Positions 46,136-54,086 of a stretch of 60,110 nt of DNA are shown in pieces (position 1 is the first letter of the stretch; the number at the start of each line of letters is the position of its first letter). A program made the translations under genes and the position numbers. This DNA comes from a virus. The notes under the pieces were generated by a model. That model saw only the letters and a program-made list of their open reading frames with translations, did not search any database and had not been told where the DNA came from. The stretch spans positions 1-60,110 of IMG/VR virus record IMGVR_UViG_3300008110_000109; one strand, written 5' to 3'.

Positions 46136-46731
46136 ATTTTATATCCTATCAGCATAAACCTTTTATAAAGAGGCAGTTCTAGTTCTTCTGCCCAGACAAC
46201 TTTTATTTTACATTGATCTTTAAATGCTTCTAGACTGTCTGATGTTCTTACGTGTTCAGGTATATTGTAATTATTGCTTTGTAAAACTAAAAGACTAGCT
46301 TTTGGTACTTGATCTATCCATGTAACGTATTGTTCTTGAGTTATATGTTCACAGCTGGTATTAACAACAATATCAGCTTCTGTTAAACAGCCGCACATAT
46401 CTGATGTGATAGCACTAAATCTTCCTTCAATCTCTTCTTTTCTATTCATTAGTTTGGCTATTGATTCGCATGACGAGTCTATGTCAATGCTACGAATATG
46501 TTTTATCATAGGACCTAGCTGAGACTGAAACATAAGACTAGCTAAAACACCTACCCACCCTCCGTGAATATCTATGCTCACAGGCCGATCTACGTGTCGA
46601 ATTAGATTATTGATTAACCACTCTTTGCTACGTAACTGTCCTTGCCAAAAGGCGTCCATTGTACGCATGGGATCTTGACTAGATCGTATAGCCTGCATCC
46701 AAAAATGCAAATGTTCTAGGTCTATATTCAT
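46132..46731 (-). CDS. SAM-dependent methyltransferase-like protein
   Basis: The 199-residue protein has VSIDIHGGWVGVLASLM near 51-67 in place of the usual glycine-rich motif I, HIRSIDIDSSCESIAKLMN (acidic end of strand 2), ADIVVNTSCEHI (strand 4 region) and VLQSNNYN. This pattern fits a class I methyltransferase. The substrate is unknown. It is coupled to the SGNH gene by a four-nt overlap. Confidence 0.6.
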   Translation of the reverse strand: MNIDLEHLHFWMQAIRSSQDPMRTMDAFWQGQLRSKEWLINNLIRHVDRPVSIDIHGGWVGVLASLMFQSQLGPMIKHIRSIDIDSSCESIAKLMNRKEEIEGRFSAITSDMCGCLTEADIVVNTSCEHITQEQYVTWIDQVPKASLLVLQSNNYNIPEHVRTSDSLEAFKDQCKIKVVWAEELELPLYKRFMLIGYKI

Positions 46732-47480
46732 AAATTTATTTTGTTAGCAATTTTCTCTGCTATCATCTTATTACTGTTTATTCCGGGATGAACTAAATCT
46801 CTAGCAAAATCTGTTGGTATGTAGATATCGCAATTTAAAAGTCTACCAGTATCAGGAAACAAAGAAGCTTCGTAATGTTTAATTTTTTCCCAATAAATGT
46901 TGCTGGTTTTACTAGCGATCAATGCATATGATTCAGAGTGTGAATCATCATTAGACCATGCAGAGAAATAATGATGACTCTTGTTCCAATCTCCGCAATT
47001 TTCTAAATACCTTTTATTGTAGTAAACAGTTCTAGAATAATGAGTCCATAGATTAATAACTCCCAAAGGCATAGGATAAGAATGTCTTAAAATAGTTGCA
47101 TTGTGCAAAGAATAATTAATAGAACTCCCCTCAACACCTAAATTAACGACTGGCACCTTTAAAAGATTAGATAGATGAACAGCTATAGTATTTGTATTAT
47201 CTACTCCTATTCCAAACACATTACTACAACCAAACATTACTAATGAGTTAGCCCAATCTATTTCTTTAAAATTTTTAGTTCTATACCCCTGTTTATTTCT
47301 TGTATAGTTAACAATATTATTTCGATAGTACCAATCCTCAGGCATTATTTTTAAATTTTTTTCAAACAACTCCTTGCTATCGTAGCCTGCAAAATGTTTT
47401 TCTATTTTGGCATCTATAGGAAGAAATTGATTTGATTTTATTAGTTTAGGTACAGAACTGAATATTAATCTATTTTGCAT
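46728..47480 (-). CDS. SGNH/GDSL-type hydrolase-like protein
   Basis: The 250-residue protein has LVMFGCSNVFGIGVDN, with Ser near 84, VNLGVEGSSINYSL with the Gly/Asn block, and FARDLVHPGINSN with Asp/His near the C terminus. The layout is closest to the protein at 1391 (a segment of about 75 residues precedes the GCS box in both, and both end in DLxHxG). It overlaps the rSAM gene upstream by 16 nt. Confidence 0.75.
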   Translation of the reverse strand: MQNRLIFSSVPKLIKSNQFLPIDAKIEKHFAGYDSKELFEKNLKIMPEDWYYRNNIVNYTRNKQGYRTKNFKEIDWANSLVMFGCSNVFGIGVDNTNTIAVHLSNLLKVPVVNLGVEGSSINYSLHNATILRHSYPMPLGVINLWTHYSRTVYYNKRYLENCGDWNKSHHYFSAWSNDDSHSESYALIASKTSNIYWEKIKHYEASLFPDTGRLLNCDIYIPTDFARDLVHPGINSNKMIAEKIANKINL

Positions 47481-48442
47481 TTTGGTATTTTGCTGTCCGC
47501 TGAACTAACACACGTAGGAGTAATACAGCGTTGCGGCTTCTTAAATAATTCAAAACTATCTAATGTACCCAATGGCACATCGTGACAGCTATAACTTCTT
47601 TTAACGTCATTGCCTCTTATTATAACACTTTGATATCCAGCATTACAAGACCAGTTAGCAAATTTATTAAAATTAAACGCATTAAATCGTTCTGCTTGGT
47701 CGAACAAGTGTTCTGTATCATCTGCTTCGTATAGTGCTATTTGGTAAGCGTCTTCTCCATTAGCACGTTGAGGGAATCCCGTTTGCATCTTGTGTATCAT
47801 GTCTTCAGTATAACCATCTACAACCGCACTCGCTGTAGGATCACTTTGCGGCTTGAGTGTTACGTTGATTCCACGTTTGTGAAAGCGTTCCATACGTTCA
47901 TAGAGTTCGTAGAACTTTTCAGGCACCATAACTTGGTTAATTGTAACGTGTACCAGCTCGTATTGTAACTGTAAACACTTGTCGCCGAACTCTTGTTCGC
48001 GAGCAAACTCATCGTGAAAGCTGGCTGTAATACTTCTGCGCTGTAGCATTTCAGTATTTCGACACCAAGTGTTCCACCATTTGCTACCAGGCGACAAATT
48101 AGTGGTCATATGGATACTTTGGTATTTGGATTCTAGTTCGTCTAAATGTTTAACAAGATCATTCAACTGTTTATAAGCAGTAGGCTCACCACCGCTGAAC
48201 GACCAATGGAACTGGTTAAACCCATTGGCTCGTGCTTGACGCTTAATCTCGTCTACAGTAGATTTATATACTTCAAGCGGTTGGTGATCGACTCGGTCAC
48301 TGCGGGCATAGGGCCAACAGTAACTACAATTATAATTACAAAATCTTCCCAAAATCCAACTAGTGGAAAACAATGGCCGGTCTAACATAGTGCGTTGTCC
48401 GAAACGCACAATTTTCTTAAAGGGTATTTCCGTAAAGTTCAT
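47465..48442 (-). CDS. Radical-SAM/SPASM-like protein
   Basis: The 325-residue protein has ILGRFCNYNCSYCWPYARSD (CxxxCxxC near 33-40), HWSFSGGEPTAYKQL and MTTNLSPGS. The C-terminal cluster is NWSCNAGYQSVIIRGNDVKR, CHDVPLG, CITPTCVSS. It is a paralog of the proteins at 36195 and 37084. It is the first gene of the long minus-strand operon 48442-37084. The late motif ATTAAATA ends six nt before the ATG. Confidence 0.87.
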   Translation of the reverse strand: MNFTEIPFKKIVRFGQRTMLDRPLFSTSWILGRFCNYNCSYCWPYARSDRVDHQPLEVYKSTVDEIKRQARANGFNQFHWSFSGGEPTAYKQLNDLVKHLDELESKYQSIHMTTNLSPGSKWWNTWCRNTEMLQRRSITASFHDEFAREQEFGDKCLQLQYELVHVTINQVMVPEKFYELYERMERFHKRGINVTLKPQSDPTASAVVDGYTEDMIHKMQTGFPQRANGEDAYQIALYEADDTEHLFDQAERFNAFNFNKFANWSCNAGYQSVIIRGNDVKRSYSCHDVPLGTLDSFELFKKPQRCITPTCVSSADSKIPKCKID

Positions 48443-48448
48443 TGAATA

Positions 48449-48456
48449 TATTTAAT
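48449..48456 (-). promoter_or_regulatory. Late promoter motif
   Basis: ATTAAATA on the minus strand ends six nt before the ATG at 48442. It is a weak match, but its position repeats the leaderless pattern. Confidence 0.38.
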
Positions 48457-48465
48457 CATTAGTCA

Positions 48466-48494
48466 TTGACACAGTTAAAAAAGTTCAGTATAAT
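48466..48494 (+). promoter_or_regulatory. sigma70 promoter with leaderless spacing
   Basis: TTGACA (48466-48471) and TATAAT (48489-48494) are separated by 17 nt. The -10 box ends six nt before the ATG at 48501, so transcription should start at the start codon. Confidence 0.85.
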
Positions 48495-48500
48495 TACGCT

Positions 48501-49049
48501 ATGACTAAAATATCAAAAAGCCCCGAACGACATACTTTTCAAAGGGAAGGTTATGTCAAACGCTGCGAGGAAGAAGGCAAAGAGCCTAATGCTGATTATC
48601 TGGATTTGTTTCAAAAGATTCTAGAGGATGCAGATAAGAAATGGATTGATCCAAAAAGTAAAATAAACAATATGGAATACGATCTCTTAACCACTGATTG
48701 GATTTTAGAAAAGGTTAGATCCAGTGACAGTTATGCTCAAAATCTCTATGCCGCAATGTGTAACAATGATTTTGTTAAAAGAGAATTGTGGCCTATTTTA
48801 AAAGACGAAAGATGGAGTGCTAGCTGGAGATCAGCAGGAGGCATAATCGCAGATATGCAACAAAAGGGTGACTACATTGATTGGTACTGTAGTGGTATGG
48901 GCGGTGTTGCTACCTACGATTTAGAAGAAGGTGAAGCGTATATGTCTAAAATGAAGTACGTTCCAGAGAGTGTAGTAACTGATGAAATAGAAGAAGATTT
49001 AAATCGGTTAGGTTGGTTAGTTGTTAAATACAATGGAGAGGAAACTTGA
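48501..49049 (+). CDS. Protein of unknown function, probably from a leaderless mRNA
   Basis: The 182-residue product is charged and helical at the N terminus (KSPERHTFQREGYVKRCEEE). It contains TDWILEKVRSSDSYAQNLYA and WSASWRSAGGIIADMQQKGD, then YCSGMGGVATYDLEEGEAY. The aromatic and Gly-rich centre suggests a compact globular fold common to phage early proteins, but no family is recognised. The promoter leaves no room for a ribosome-binding site. It is the first gene of the early block with AbrB-like and IF-1 genes behind it. Confidence 0.75.
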   Translation: MTKISKSPERHTFQREGYVKRCEEEGKEPNADYLDLFQKILEDADKKWIDPKSKINNMEYDLLTTDWILEKVRSSDSYAQNLYAAMCNNDFVKRELWPILKDERWSASWRSAGGIIADMQQKGDYIDWYCSGMGGVATYDLEEGEAYMSKMKYVPESVVTDEIEEDLNRLGWLVVKYNGEET

Positions 49050-49223
49050 ATGGAAACACTTACTTTTAAAGCAGAAGAAATATTCGAAGACATTCCCGGA
49101 GATCCGGACAATGTCATGATGAAGATTCCTCCTGAAATTTGCGAAGCACAGGGTTGGAAAGAAGGCGACACTCTTAATGTTAAGCTAGAAAACGGGGCAC
49201 TTATTATTACCAAACATGGCTAA
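49050..49223 (+). CDS. AbrB/SpoVT (MazE-like) DNA-binding domain protein
   Basis: The ATG directly follows the stop of the preceding gene (TGAATG). The 57-residue product has VMMKIPPEICEAQGWKEGDT followed by LNVKLENGALIITK, the swapped-hairpin pattern of AbrB-type transition regulators and MazE antitoxins. It would dimerise and bind DNA. No toxin gene is adjacent, since the next gene is IF-1, so a regulatory role is more likely. It overlaps the IF-1 gene by eight nt. Confidence 0.8.
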   Translation: METLTFKAEEIFEDIPGDPDNVMMKIPPEICEAQGWKEGDTLNVKLENGALIITKHG

Positions 49224-49434
49224 AGACGAACTATTAGAACTCACAGGCACAGTAGCAGAAGTTTTACCCAATTCTACATTTCGAGTACAGGTTGATGGAC
49301 AGACACACATTGTACTTTGTTATATGGGCGGTAGGCTCAAACAAAACAAGATTAAGGTTATCCTAGGGGATAGAGTTAAGATTGAAATGAGCCCATACGA
49401 TCTTACCAAAGGTAGGATTGTTTATAGGATGTAA
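49216..49434 (+). CDS. infA: Translation initiation factor IF-1
   Basis: The 72-residue product has the same length as bacterial IF-1 and its hallmark segments: MAKDELLELTGTVAEVLPNS (compare the E. coli start [20 protein letters not shown]), FRVQVDG, GDRVKIEMSPYDLTKGRIVY (compare [20 protein letters not shown]). IF-1 is an OB-fold protein that sits in the ribosomal A site during initiation. A phage copy could retune initiation, for example of leaderless messages, with the phage initiator tRNA at 5928. It is coupled to the AbrB-like gene. Confidence 0.93.
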   Translation: MAKDELLELTGTVAEVLPNSTFRVQVDGQTHIVLCYMGGRLKQNKIKVILGDRVKIEMSPYDLTKGRIVYRM

Positions 49435-49436
49435 CG

Positions 49437-50099
49437 ATGAACTCAATTCTAGAACGTGTGAATTTGGTATGTCAAAACGTTCGAAGAATGAATGACGGGC
49501 CCGTAAGCTTCAAAAAACTAGTAGCAATTACTAGAAAAGAGTTCCGTAACAAAGAAATAGACCTAGCTCTCAAAACTAAAAAAGACAGTTTTTTAGAACA
49601 TAGTCATTTTTACGTTGAAGCATTTTACGATCACGAACACGACTTTAACAACGAAACACCAATTGAAGTTTATGTCTATCATAATTTTATTCCTACTGAT
49701 TTATTTTTACATACGCAAATCACAGAATTCCTTATTCAAATATATGATGCAGTAGTACACGAATTACGACATCAACAGCAGAGCAGAACACGATTTTACG
49801 AAATCTTTAACAGCGGTATTGCCAGTCCATATGCCAAATATTTGGCAGATCCAGATGAACTAGATGCGTATGCAGTAAGTATAGCCATTGAATTATTACG
49901 ATCAATGCCCCGAGAACGGGCTGTAAAATACATGACTAGGATGAGAGTTTTGAGTAAAATTAAAACTCAATATGGTTATATAAGTCCAAATTTAAAGTGT
50001 TATGTAGACTATTACGGTAGTAACCCGTTGATTAAAAAGGTAGCCAAAAAGGTCTATAAGCATCTAAATTCTCTTGACAGCAACCAAATTTTCCGTTAA
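49437..50099 (+). CDS. HExxH metallopeptidase-like protein
   Basis: The 220-residue protein has YDAVVHELRHQQQSRTRF with an HExxH zinc site (HELRH, about residues 109-113) and, 40 residues on, DPDELDAYAVSIAIELL with a likely third acidic ligand. The same arrangement occurs in the protein at 54728 (HEVIH, then DEMGAHAFNLA). Such zincin-like phage proteins may process head proteins or host factors. It starts two nt after infA and ends right at the next promoter. Confidence 0.72.
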   Translation: MNSILERVNLVCQNVRRMNDGPVSFKKLVAITRKEFRNKEIDLALKTKKDSFLEHSHFYVEAFYDHEHDFNNETPIEVYVYHNFIPTDLFLHTQITEFLIQIYDAVVHELRHQQQSRTRFYEIFNSGIASPYAKYLADPDELDAYAVSIAIELLRSMPRERAVKYMTRMRVLSKIKTQYGYISPNLKCYVDYYGSNPLIKKVAKKVYKHLNSLDSNQIFR

Positions 50100-50102
50100 A
50101 AT
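50074..50102 (+). promoter_or_regulatory. sigma70 promoter
   Basis: TTGACA (50074-50079) and TAAAAT (50097-50102) are separated by 17 nt, inside the end of the peptidase gene. It drives the gene at 50135. Confidence 0.78.
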
Positions 50103-50134
50103 ATGCTTATCGTAACTAACACGGAGCGGCAGTC

Positions 50135-50833
50135 GTGAGTAAAGAATACAGTACCCTGGAAGTTTTGGAACTGGCTTGTGCAGCTCAACGATGGAATAAA
50201 GAATACCTTAAAGAAATGACCGCGGTCTATGAAGATAATGGTCAACTTCGTTATTACAAACAACCAAACAAGCTTCATATCCTCTACACTCTTGGTGCTG
50301 TTAATTGGGGCTCTGAATCAGATCCTCGAATGATGCCAGTCAAACTTCAAATTGAAGACATTGATCGGGAAGAAGCAGAAGAGATTCGCAAGTATTATCG
50401 GCGTCTTATGTTTGCCGCTGTTAAAGGGGACAACGAATTTCAAACCGAAGTCAATGCTATTTTGTCTGCTGAAGTAGTAGCAGCCAATAAAGTTGGCTAT
50501 GTAGCCTGTCTTCCACATGTCTACGCCAAAGATCATGTGCGTAATCAAATTGAAAAACGTATTCGACATTTGGAAAAAGGCTATTTGGCCGACGTAGGTA
50601 AAACAGTATTTGACAAAGACTGCGAAGTACTTGAGTCAAAACACTCAAATAACTTTGACGCTTTTAATATTACTGCTATAATTGATAATAAGATGGTGTC
50701 TTGGTTCAGCAAAGTGGATCTTAAACTTGGTGCTTGCGTGATAGTCAAGGCCAAAGTTAAAGATCATTCCAATCATTGGAAGCATAAAGACACTGCTGTG
50801 ACCAGACTTAACTATGTAAAGGCAGCACAATAA
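50135..50833 (+). CDS. Protein of unknown function (GTG start)
   Basis: The start is a GTG with GGAG upstream. The 232-residue product has a helical N-terminal half (SKEYSTLEVLELACAAQRWN) and a beta-rich C-terminal part. That part contains FNITAIIDNKMVSWFSKVDL and LGACVIVKAKVKDHSNHW, resembling an OB or small barrel domain ending in RLNYVKA. No family is recognised, although similar C termini occur in phage proteins around replication genes. It overlaps the next gene by one nt. Confidence 0.7.
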   Translation: MSKEYSTLEVLELACAAQRWNKEYLKEMTAVYEDNGQLRYYKQPNKLHILYTLGAVNWGSESDPRMMPVKLQIEDIDREEAEEIRKYYRRLMFAAVKGDNEFQTEVNAILSAEVVAANKVGYVACLPHVYAKDHVRNQIEKRIRHLEKGYLADVGKTVFDKDCEVLESKHSNNFDAFNITAIIDNKMVSWFSKVDLKLGACVIVKAKVKDHSNHWKHKDTAVTRLNYVKAAQ

Positions 50834-51303
50834 TGTACAAAGAAGAAGAATACGAAATGTTTGCAAAGAAAATGGAAACTAAATTTCCAGAAATGTTTGC
50901 AGGTAAGTACGGTGGCTTTGCTGTAGGCACTGGATGGTGGCCGATTCTTGAAGCACTTTGCAGTCAGATAGATGGTCATAGCAAATGGCGTAATAATACT
51001 AGAGAAGCATTGCTTAAAAATAATCCTCACAATCACAAAATTCCCGATGCTGTTCCGCAGGTAACAGTTGAACAGATTAAAGAAAAGTTTGGCGGACTGC
51101 GTTTCTACTATCAAGGCGGTGATGACACAGTGGACGGAATGGTACGTATGGCAGAAATGTGGGCAGGCCAAGTCTGTGAAGAATGTGGTAAGCCTGGAAC
51201 TAGACGTAGTGGAGGATGGATCAAAACTCTATGCGACGAGCACGAAGCAGAGAGACAGAAGAGATACGAAACCTACGCTAAAAACAACGGACTTGAACTA
51301 TGA
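50833..51303 (+). CDS. Phage protein with C-terminal zinc ribbon, paralog of 21357
   Basis: The 156-residue product shares GTGWWPILEALC, KEKFGGLRFYYQGGDDTVDG and the zinc site CEECGKPGTRRSGGW...LCDEHE with the protein at 21357. Four ligands (Cys, Cys, Cys, His) can be assigned. The two genes are 29 kb apart and on opposite strands, which shows dispersal of a family within the genome. Function is unknown. Confidence 0.75.
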   Translation: MYKEEEYEMFAKKMETKFPEMFAGKYGGFAVGTGWWPILEALCSQIDGHSKWRNNTREALLKNNPHNHKIPDAVPQVTVEQIKEKFGGLRFYYQGGDDTVDGMVRMAEMWAGQVCEECGKPGTRRSGGWIKTLCDEHEAERQKRYETYAKNNGLEL

Positions 51304-51458
51304 ACAACAATTTTTTATGTAATAGCTGTGGAAAACAATATAGCGTGACCTGTGATTGGAATCAAGGTCGGTGTCCACATCATCCTCCTTATATTAATCC
51401 GCACAGTTTTAGATTTTTAAATCTTTACAATTCAATCAAAAATTTATTTAAAAAATGA
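51300..51458 (+). CDS. Small Cys-rich protein (52 aa)
   Basis: The ATG overlaps the stop of the previous gene. The 52-residue product starts MNNNFLCNSCGKQYSVTCDW and continues NQGRCPHHPP, giving four Cys and two His that could hold one zinc ion. It is probably a mini zinc ribbon, followed by a basic tail. It sits between the zinc-ribbon protein and the phosphoesterase. No family is recognised. Confidence 0.6.
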   Translation: MNNNFLCNSCGKQYSVTCDWNQGRCPHHPPYINPHSFRFLNLYNSIKNLFKK

Positions 51459-51464
51459 GCATAA

Positions 51465-52316
51465 ATGAAAATCAAACTAGTCAGTGATCTGCATTTAGAA
51501 TTTGCAGACATATTCGTCAAGAACGACAAAGATTATGATGTCTTAATTCTCTCTGGTGACATTATGGTCGCACAGGATCTCTACGATCATCCCGAGCCTG
51601 CTAATGGCACTGACCAACTTGCTATTGCCAATAGTCAGGGCATGGGTCGTAGACAAGAAGCCGCTCAACGATTCCGTGACTTCTTGAAACGTTGCAGTTT
51701 TCAGTTCCCACATGTGATTTATGTTGCTGGTAACCACGAGTTTTACCACGGTAAATGGAACAAGACATTGACTATTCTTTCAGAAGAATGCCAAAAGTTT
51801 CCTAATGTTTATTTCCTTGAACAAGGTTATAAAAAGATTGACGATGTAATTTTTGTGGGTGGAACGCTGTGGACTAATATGAACCAAGCTGACCCGTTAA
51901 CCCTTCACGGTGTAAGGGATATGATGAACGACTTTCGTATCATCCGTAAGGAACTAGAAGGCTACACCAGCCTTAAGCCTCACGACACAGTATATCGACA
52001 TCGAGATACTCTACGTTATATTGAGAGTATTGTTGATCGTAAAGAGGTCGACAAGTATGTAGTTGTAGGACACCACAGTCCTAGTTTCCAAAGTGTTCAT
52101 GAAAGCTACAGAGATGATCGTTTAATGAACGGTGCGTATCACAGCGATTTAAGTAACTTTATCCTTGATAGGCCACAGATTAAACTTTGGACACATGGTC
52201 ACACGCATTACCCGTTTGACTATGTAATTGGAGAAACCCGTGTTGTGTGTAACCCTAGAGGTTACGAAGGATACGAAGATACCGGGTGGAATCCCGACAT
52301 ACTATTGGAGATATAA
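51465..52316 (+). CDS. Calcineurin-like metallophosphoesterase
   Basis: The 283-residue protein has SDLHLEF (7-13), LSGDIMV (about 29), VAGNHEFYHG (about 87), VVGHHSPS (about 198) and WTHGHTH (about 246), the full two-metal phosphoesterase signature. It resembles phage and bacterial phosphohydrolases of the icc/MPE group. Only a weak ribosome-binding site is visible. The next small gene starts on its stop codon. The substrate is unknown. Confidence 0.88.
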   Translation: MKIKLVSDLHLEFADIFVKNDKDYDVLILSGDIMVAQDLYDHPEPANGTDQLAIANSQGMGRRQEAAQRFRDFLKRCSFQFPHVIYVAGNHEFYHGKWNKTLTILSEECQKFPNVYFLEQGYKKIDDVIFVGGTLWTNMNQADPLTLHGVRDMMNDFRIIRKELEGYTSLKPHDTVYRHRDTLRYIESIVDRKEVDKYVVVGHHSPSFQSVHESYRDDRLMNGAYHSDLSNFILDRPQIKLWTHGHTHYPFDYVIGETRVVCNPRGYEGYEDTGWNPDILLEI

Positions 52317-52465
52317 TGGAACCTAACATCGCTGAACTTTTAAGAAATACTGCTATCAATATTGGAGAATTATTCCGTATGCTAGCAGATAGAGTAGACC
52401 AACTGGAGAAAGAAAATGAGCAACTTAAACTTAAACTTGATTCCAAAGGAACAAAAGTTGAGTGA
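52316..52465 (+). CDS. Small coiled-coil protein (49 aa)
   Basis: The ATG overlaps the TAA of the phosphoesterase gene. The 49-residue product (MEPNIAELLRNTAINIGELF, then LADRVDQLEKENEQLKLKL) has leucines in heptad spacing in its second half, suggesting a short coiled coil. It overlaps the next gene by 50 nt in a different frame, so one of the two starts may be wrong. No family is recognised. Confidence 0.55.
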   Translation: MEPNIAELLRNTAINIGELFRMLADRVDQLEKENEQLKLKLDSKGTKVE

Positions 52466-52769
52466 GAAAGAATTTAAGCTATTTAAAAAGTGGCTCAAAT
52501 CTCATTTAGCTTTTGGTCCTGTAACTGTTACCTTTACCAAGAAGGACGGCTCAGAACGAGTAATGGAATGTACAACCAGTCCATCGCTCGTTCCGGTTGA
52601 TCTTACTGAAGAAAAACACTATACTAATACCAGTGATCCAGTGGACTTTCCTAAACCTAAAAAAGAAAAGAAAGTCAGTGAAGACGCAATGTCTGTCTAT
52701 GACTTGGAAGCCAAAGGTTGGAGAAGCTTTCGGTGGGATTCAATTAAACAAGTGAGATTTGTATTATGA
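52416..52769 (+). CDS. Protein of unknown function (117 aa)
   Basis: The ATG follows GGAGAAAGAA. The product has a helical start (KEQKLSEKEFKLFKKWLKSH), a strand-like VTVTFTKKDGSERVMECTTS and ends DLEAKGWRSFRWDSIKQVRF. The last part resembles the SH3-like domain found in phage small proteins with a WRSFRWD-type ending (sometimes annotated as WYL-related), but I am not certain. It overlaps the next gene by four nt. Confidence 0.65.
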   Translation: MSNLNLNLIPKEQKLSEKEFKLFKKWLKSHLAFGPVTVTFTKKDGSERVMECTTSPSLVPVDLTEEKHYTNTSDPVDFPKPKKEKKVSEDAMSVYDLEAKGWRSFRWDSIKQVRFVL

Positions 52770-52996
52770 GACAAGTAGTCGGTGATGACTGCGAAATCCT
52801 TTGTGAAGACAATGGACGCAAAATGGTTGCAGATATTTTATATTTTAAAGAATATCAAAATCTCACAGTTAGTATTGAAAAACAATTAAAATTAGAAATG
52901 AAATGGAATGGTAACATCTACGAAGGCCGACTTGGTAGAATGAGTTTTACCAGCGAAGGGCCTGTAATTCGAAACTTCAAACAAGGAAGAAGATAA
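52766..52996 (+). CDS. Small protein of unknown function (76 aa)
   Basis: The four-nt overlap with the preceding gene indicates coupling. The 76-residue product is beta-rich (RKMVADILYFKEYQNLTVSI, LKLEMKWNGNIYEGRLGRMS) with alternating polar and hydrophobic residues and a basic end. It may be a small barrel. No family is recognised. Confidence 0.65.
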   Translation: MRQVVGDDCEILCEDNGRKMVADILYFKEYQNLTVSIEKQLKLEMKWNGNIYEGRLGRMSFTSEGPVIRNFKQGRR

Positions 52997-52998
52997 TT

Positions 52999-53412
52999 AT
53001 GAAGATCGGTTTAAGTTATAGCCGTTGTGTTAGAGACATAGTTGACGGTAAGGTAGACATTGACGATGTCCTGGTCATTGTTGCTCGCACAGACTTTGAT
53101 CCTAGAGACGCAGATCAATGGGCAGGTATATGGCACGGCTACCACGGAGCAAGTTTTATGACTAACCCCGAATGGGCTGGATATCCTGACGAAGACGAAG
53201 ACCGCTTTCGTAGTGTAACCATTGAATTGTGGGAGTCAGGTAAACTACACCAGCCACGTAAGTTCGGAGCACACCCTCGACGTTTGCCCTACTACTGGGT
53301 AGAAACTTTCTTGCCTGACGACGAACTTGAGAATCATCCTGCGGCTAAAAAAGCATTTGAAAAATTTCAACTGGTTGCTGGACTAATATTCAACAACGAT
53401 CTAATCTTATGA
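52999..53412 (+). CDS. Protein of unknown function (137 aa)
   Basis: The product starts MKIGLSYSRCVRDIVDGKVD and has DVLVIVARTDFDPRDADQWA, then acidic and aromatic segments (YPDEDEDRFRSVTIELWESG) and an H/P/R-rich RKFGAHPRRLPYYWVE. It looks like a conserved phage protein of one globular domain. No motif for catalysis is seen. It overlaps the next gene by four nt. Confidence 0.7.
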   Translation: MKIGLSYSRCVRDIVDGKVDIDDVLVIVARTDFDPRDADQWAGIWHGYHGASFMTNPEWAGYPDEDEDRFRSVTIELWESGKLHQPRKFGAHPRRLPYYWVETFLPDDELENHPAAKKAFEKFQLVAGLIFNNDLIL

Positions 53413-54086
53413 GTTTTTCAGATATATTTGATGTCAAGGAAAAAATCACAGAGTTTAAAGATGATCCGTTGGTACTATCCTGTGCAAGAAAAGAATATGA
53501 AGATAATGGTCACGGTTATCTGAGTATTGATAGTGAAAATATTACTGTCACAGATGAGCACAGAGTGTTAGCTGAAAAAATTAGAGACTACTACACTAAA
53601 AAATTCTTTTGGAGAGTGTTAAGTGAAGTACGACCTTTGAGTGACTATCGTCGTAGACTGATTAATCTGTTAGAAAATCGTATCCAGAGTTGTAAAGATC
53701 AAGACTGTGGTATATACTACAAACTGCCGTATTTTTACGAGGAAGATGTAGTGTACGAAGAATTTAAAAAAACTCTTAAAACTGATAAGATTGCCTCATT
53801 GGGAAGTTCTAGACAGAACATAATGATGAAAAGTTTAGAATTTATTAAAACTACATCGTCTCGACAAAGAAAACGTAATCAAATTCGTTATTGGTTTAAA
53901 GACGATAACGAGTTTCTATACGGCATTGAACTAACCAGCGACAATCCGCTGTTGCCGATCTTTAACGATTATCTAGCCGGGCGGACATCGATATTGTTCG
54001 AAACTAGGATAGCCGAAGATCGTATTGATAATATGTATTTTTATAAAATGTTTTCATATAAATTCGTAAAGGAACAAAATGCCTAA
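53409..54086 (+). CDS. Protein of unknown function (225 aa)
   Basis: The 225-residue product is mostly helical and charged. Recognisable stretches are [20 protein letters not shown] and [20 protein letters not shown], a Cys pair KDQDCG, and [17 protein letters not shown]. The last suggests nucleic-acid contact. It is located directly upstream of clpP with an eight-nt overlap. No family is recognised. Confidence 0.7.
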   Translation: MSFSDIFDVKEKITEFKDDPLVLSCARKEYEDNGHGYLSIDSENITVTDEHRVLAEKIRDYYTKKFFWRVLSEVRPLSDYRRRLINLLENRIQSCKDQDCGIYYKLPYFYEEDVVYEEFKKTLKTDKIASLGSSRQNIMMKSLEFIKTTSSRQRKRNQIRYWFKDDNEFLYGIELTSDNPLLPIFNDYLAGRTSILFETRIAEDRIDNMYFYKMFSYKFVKEQNA

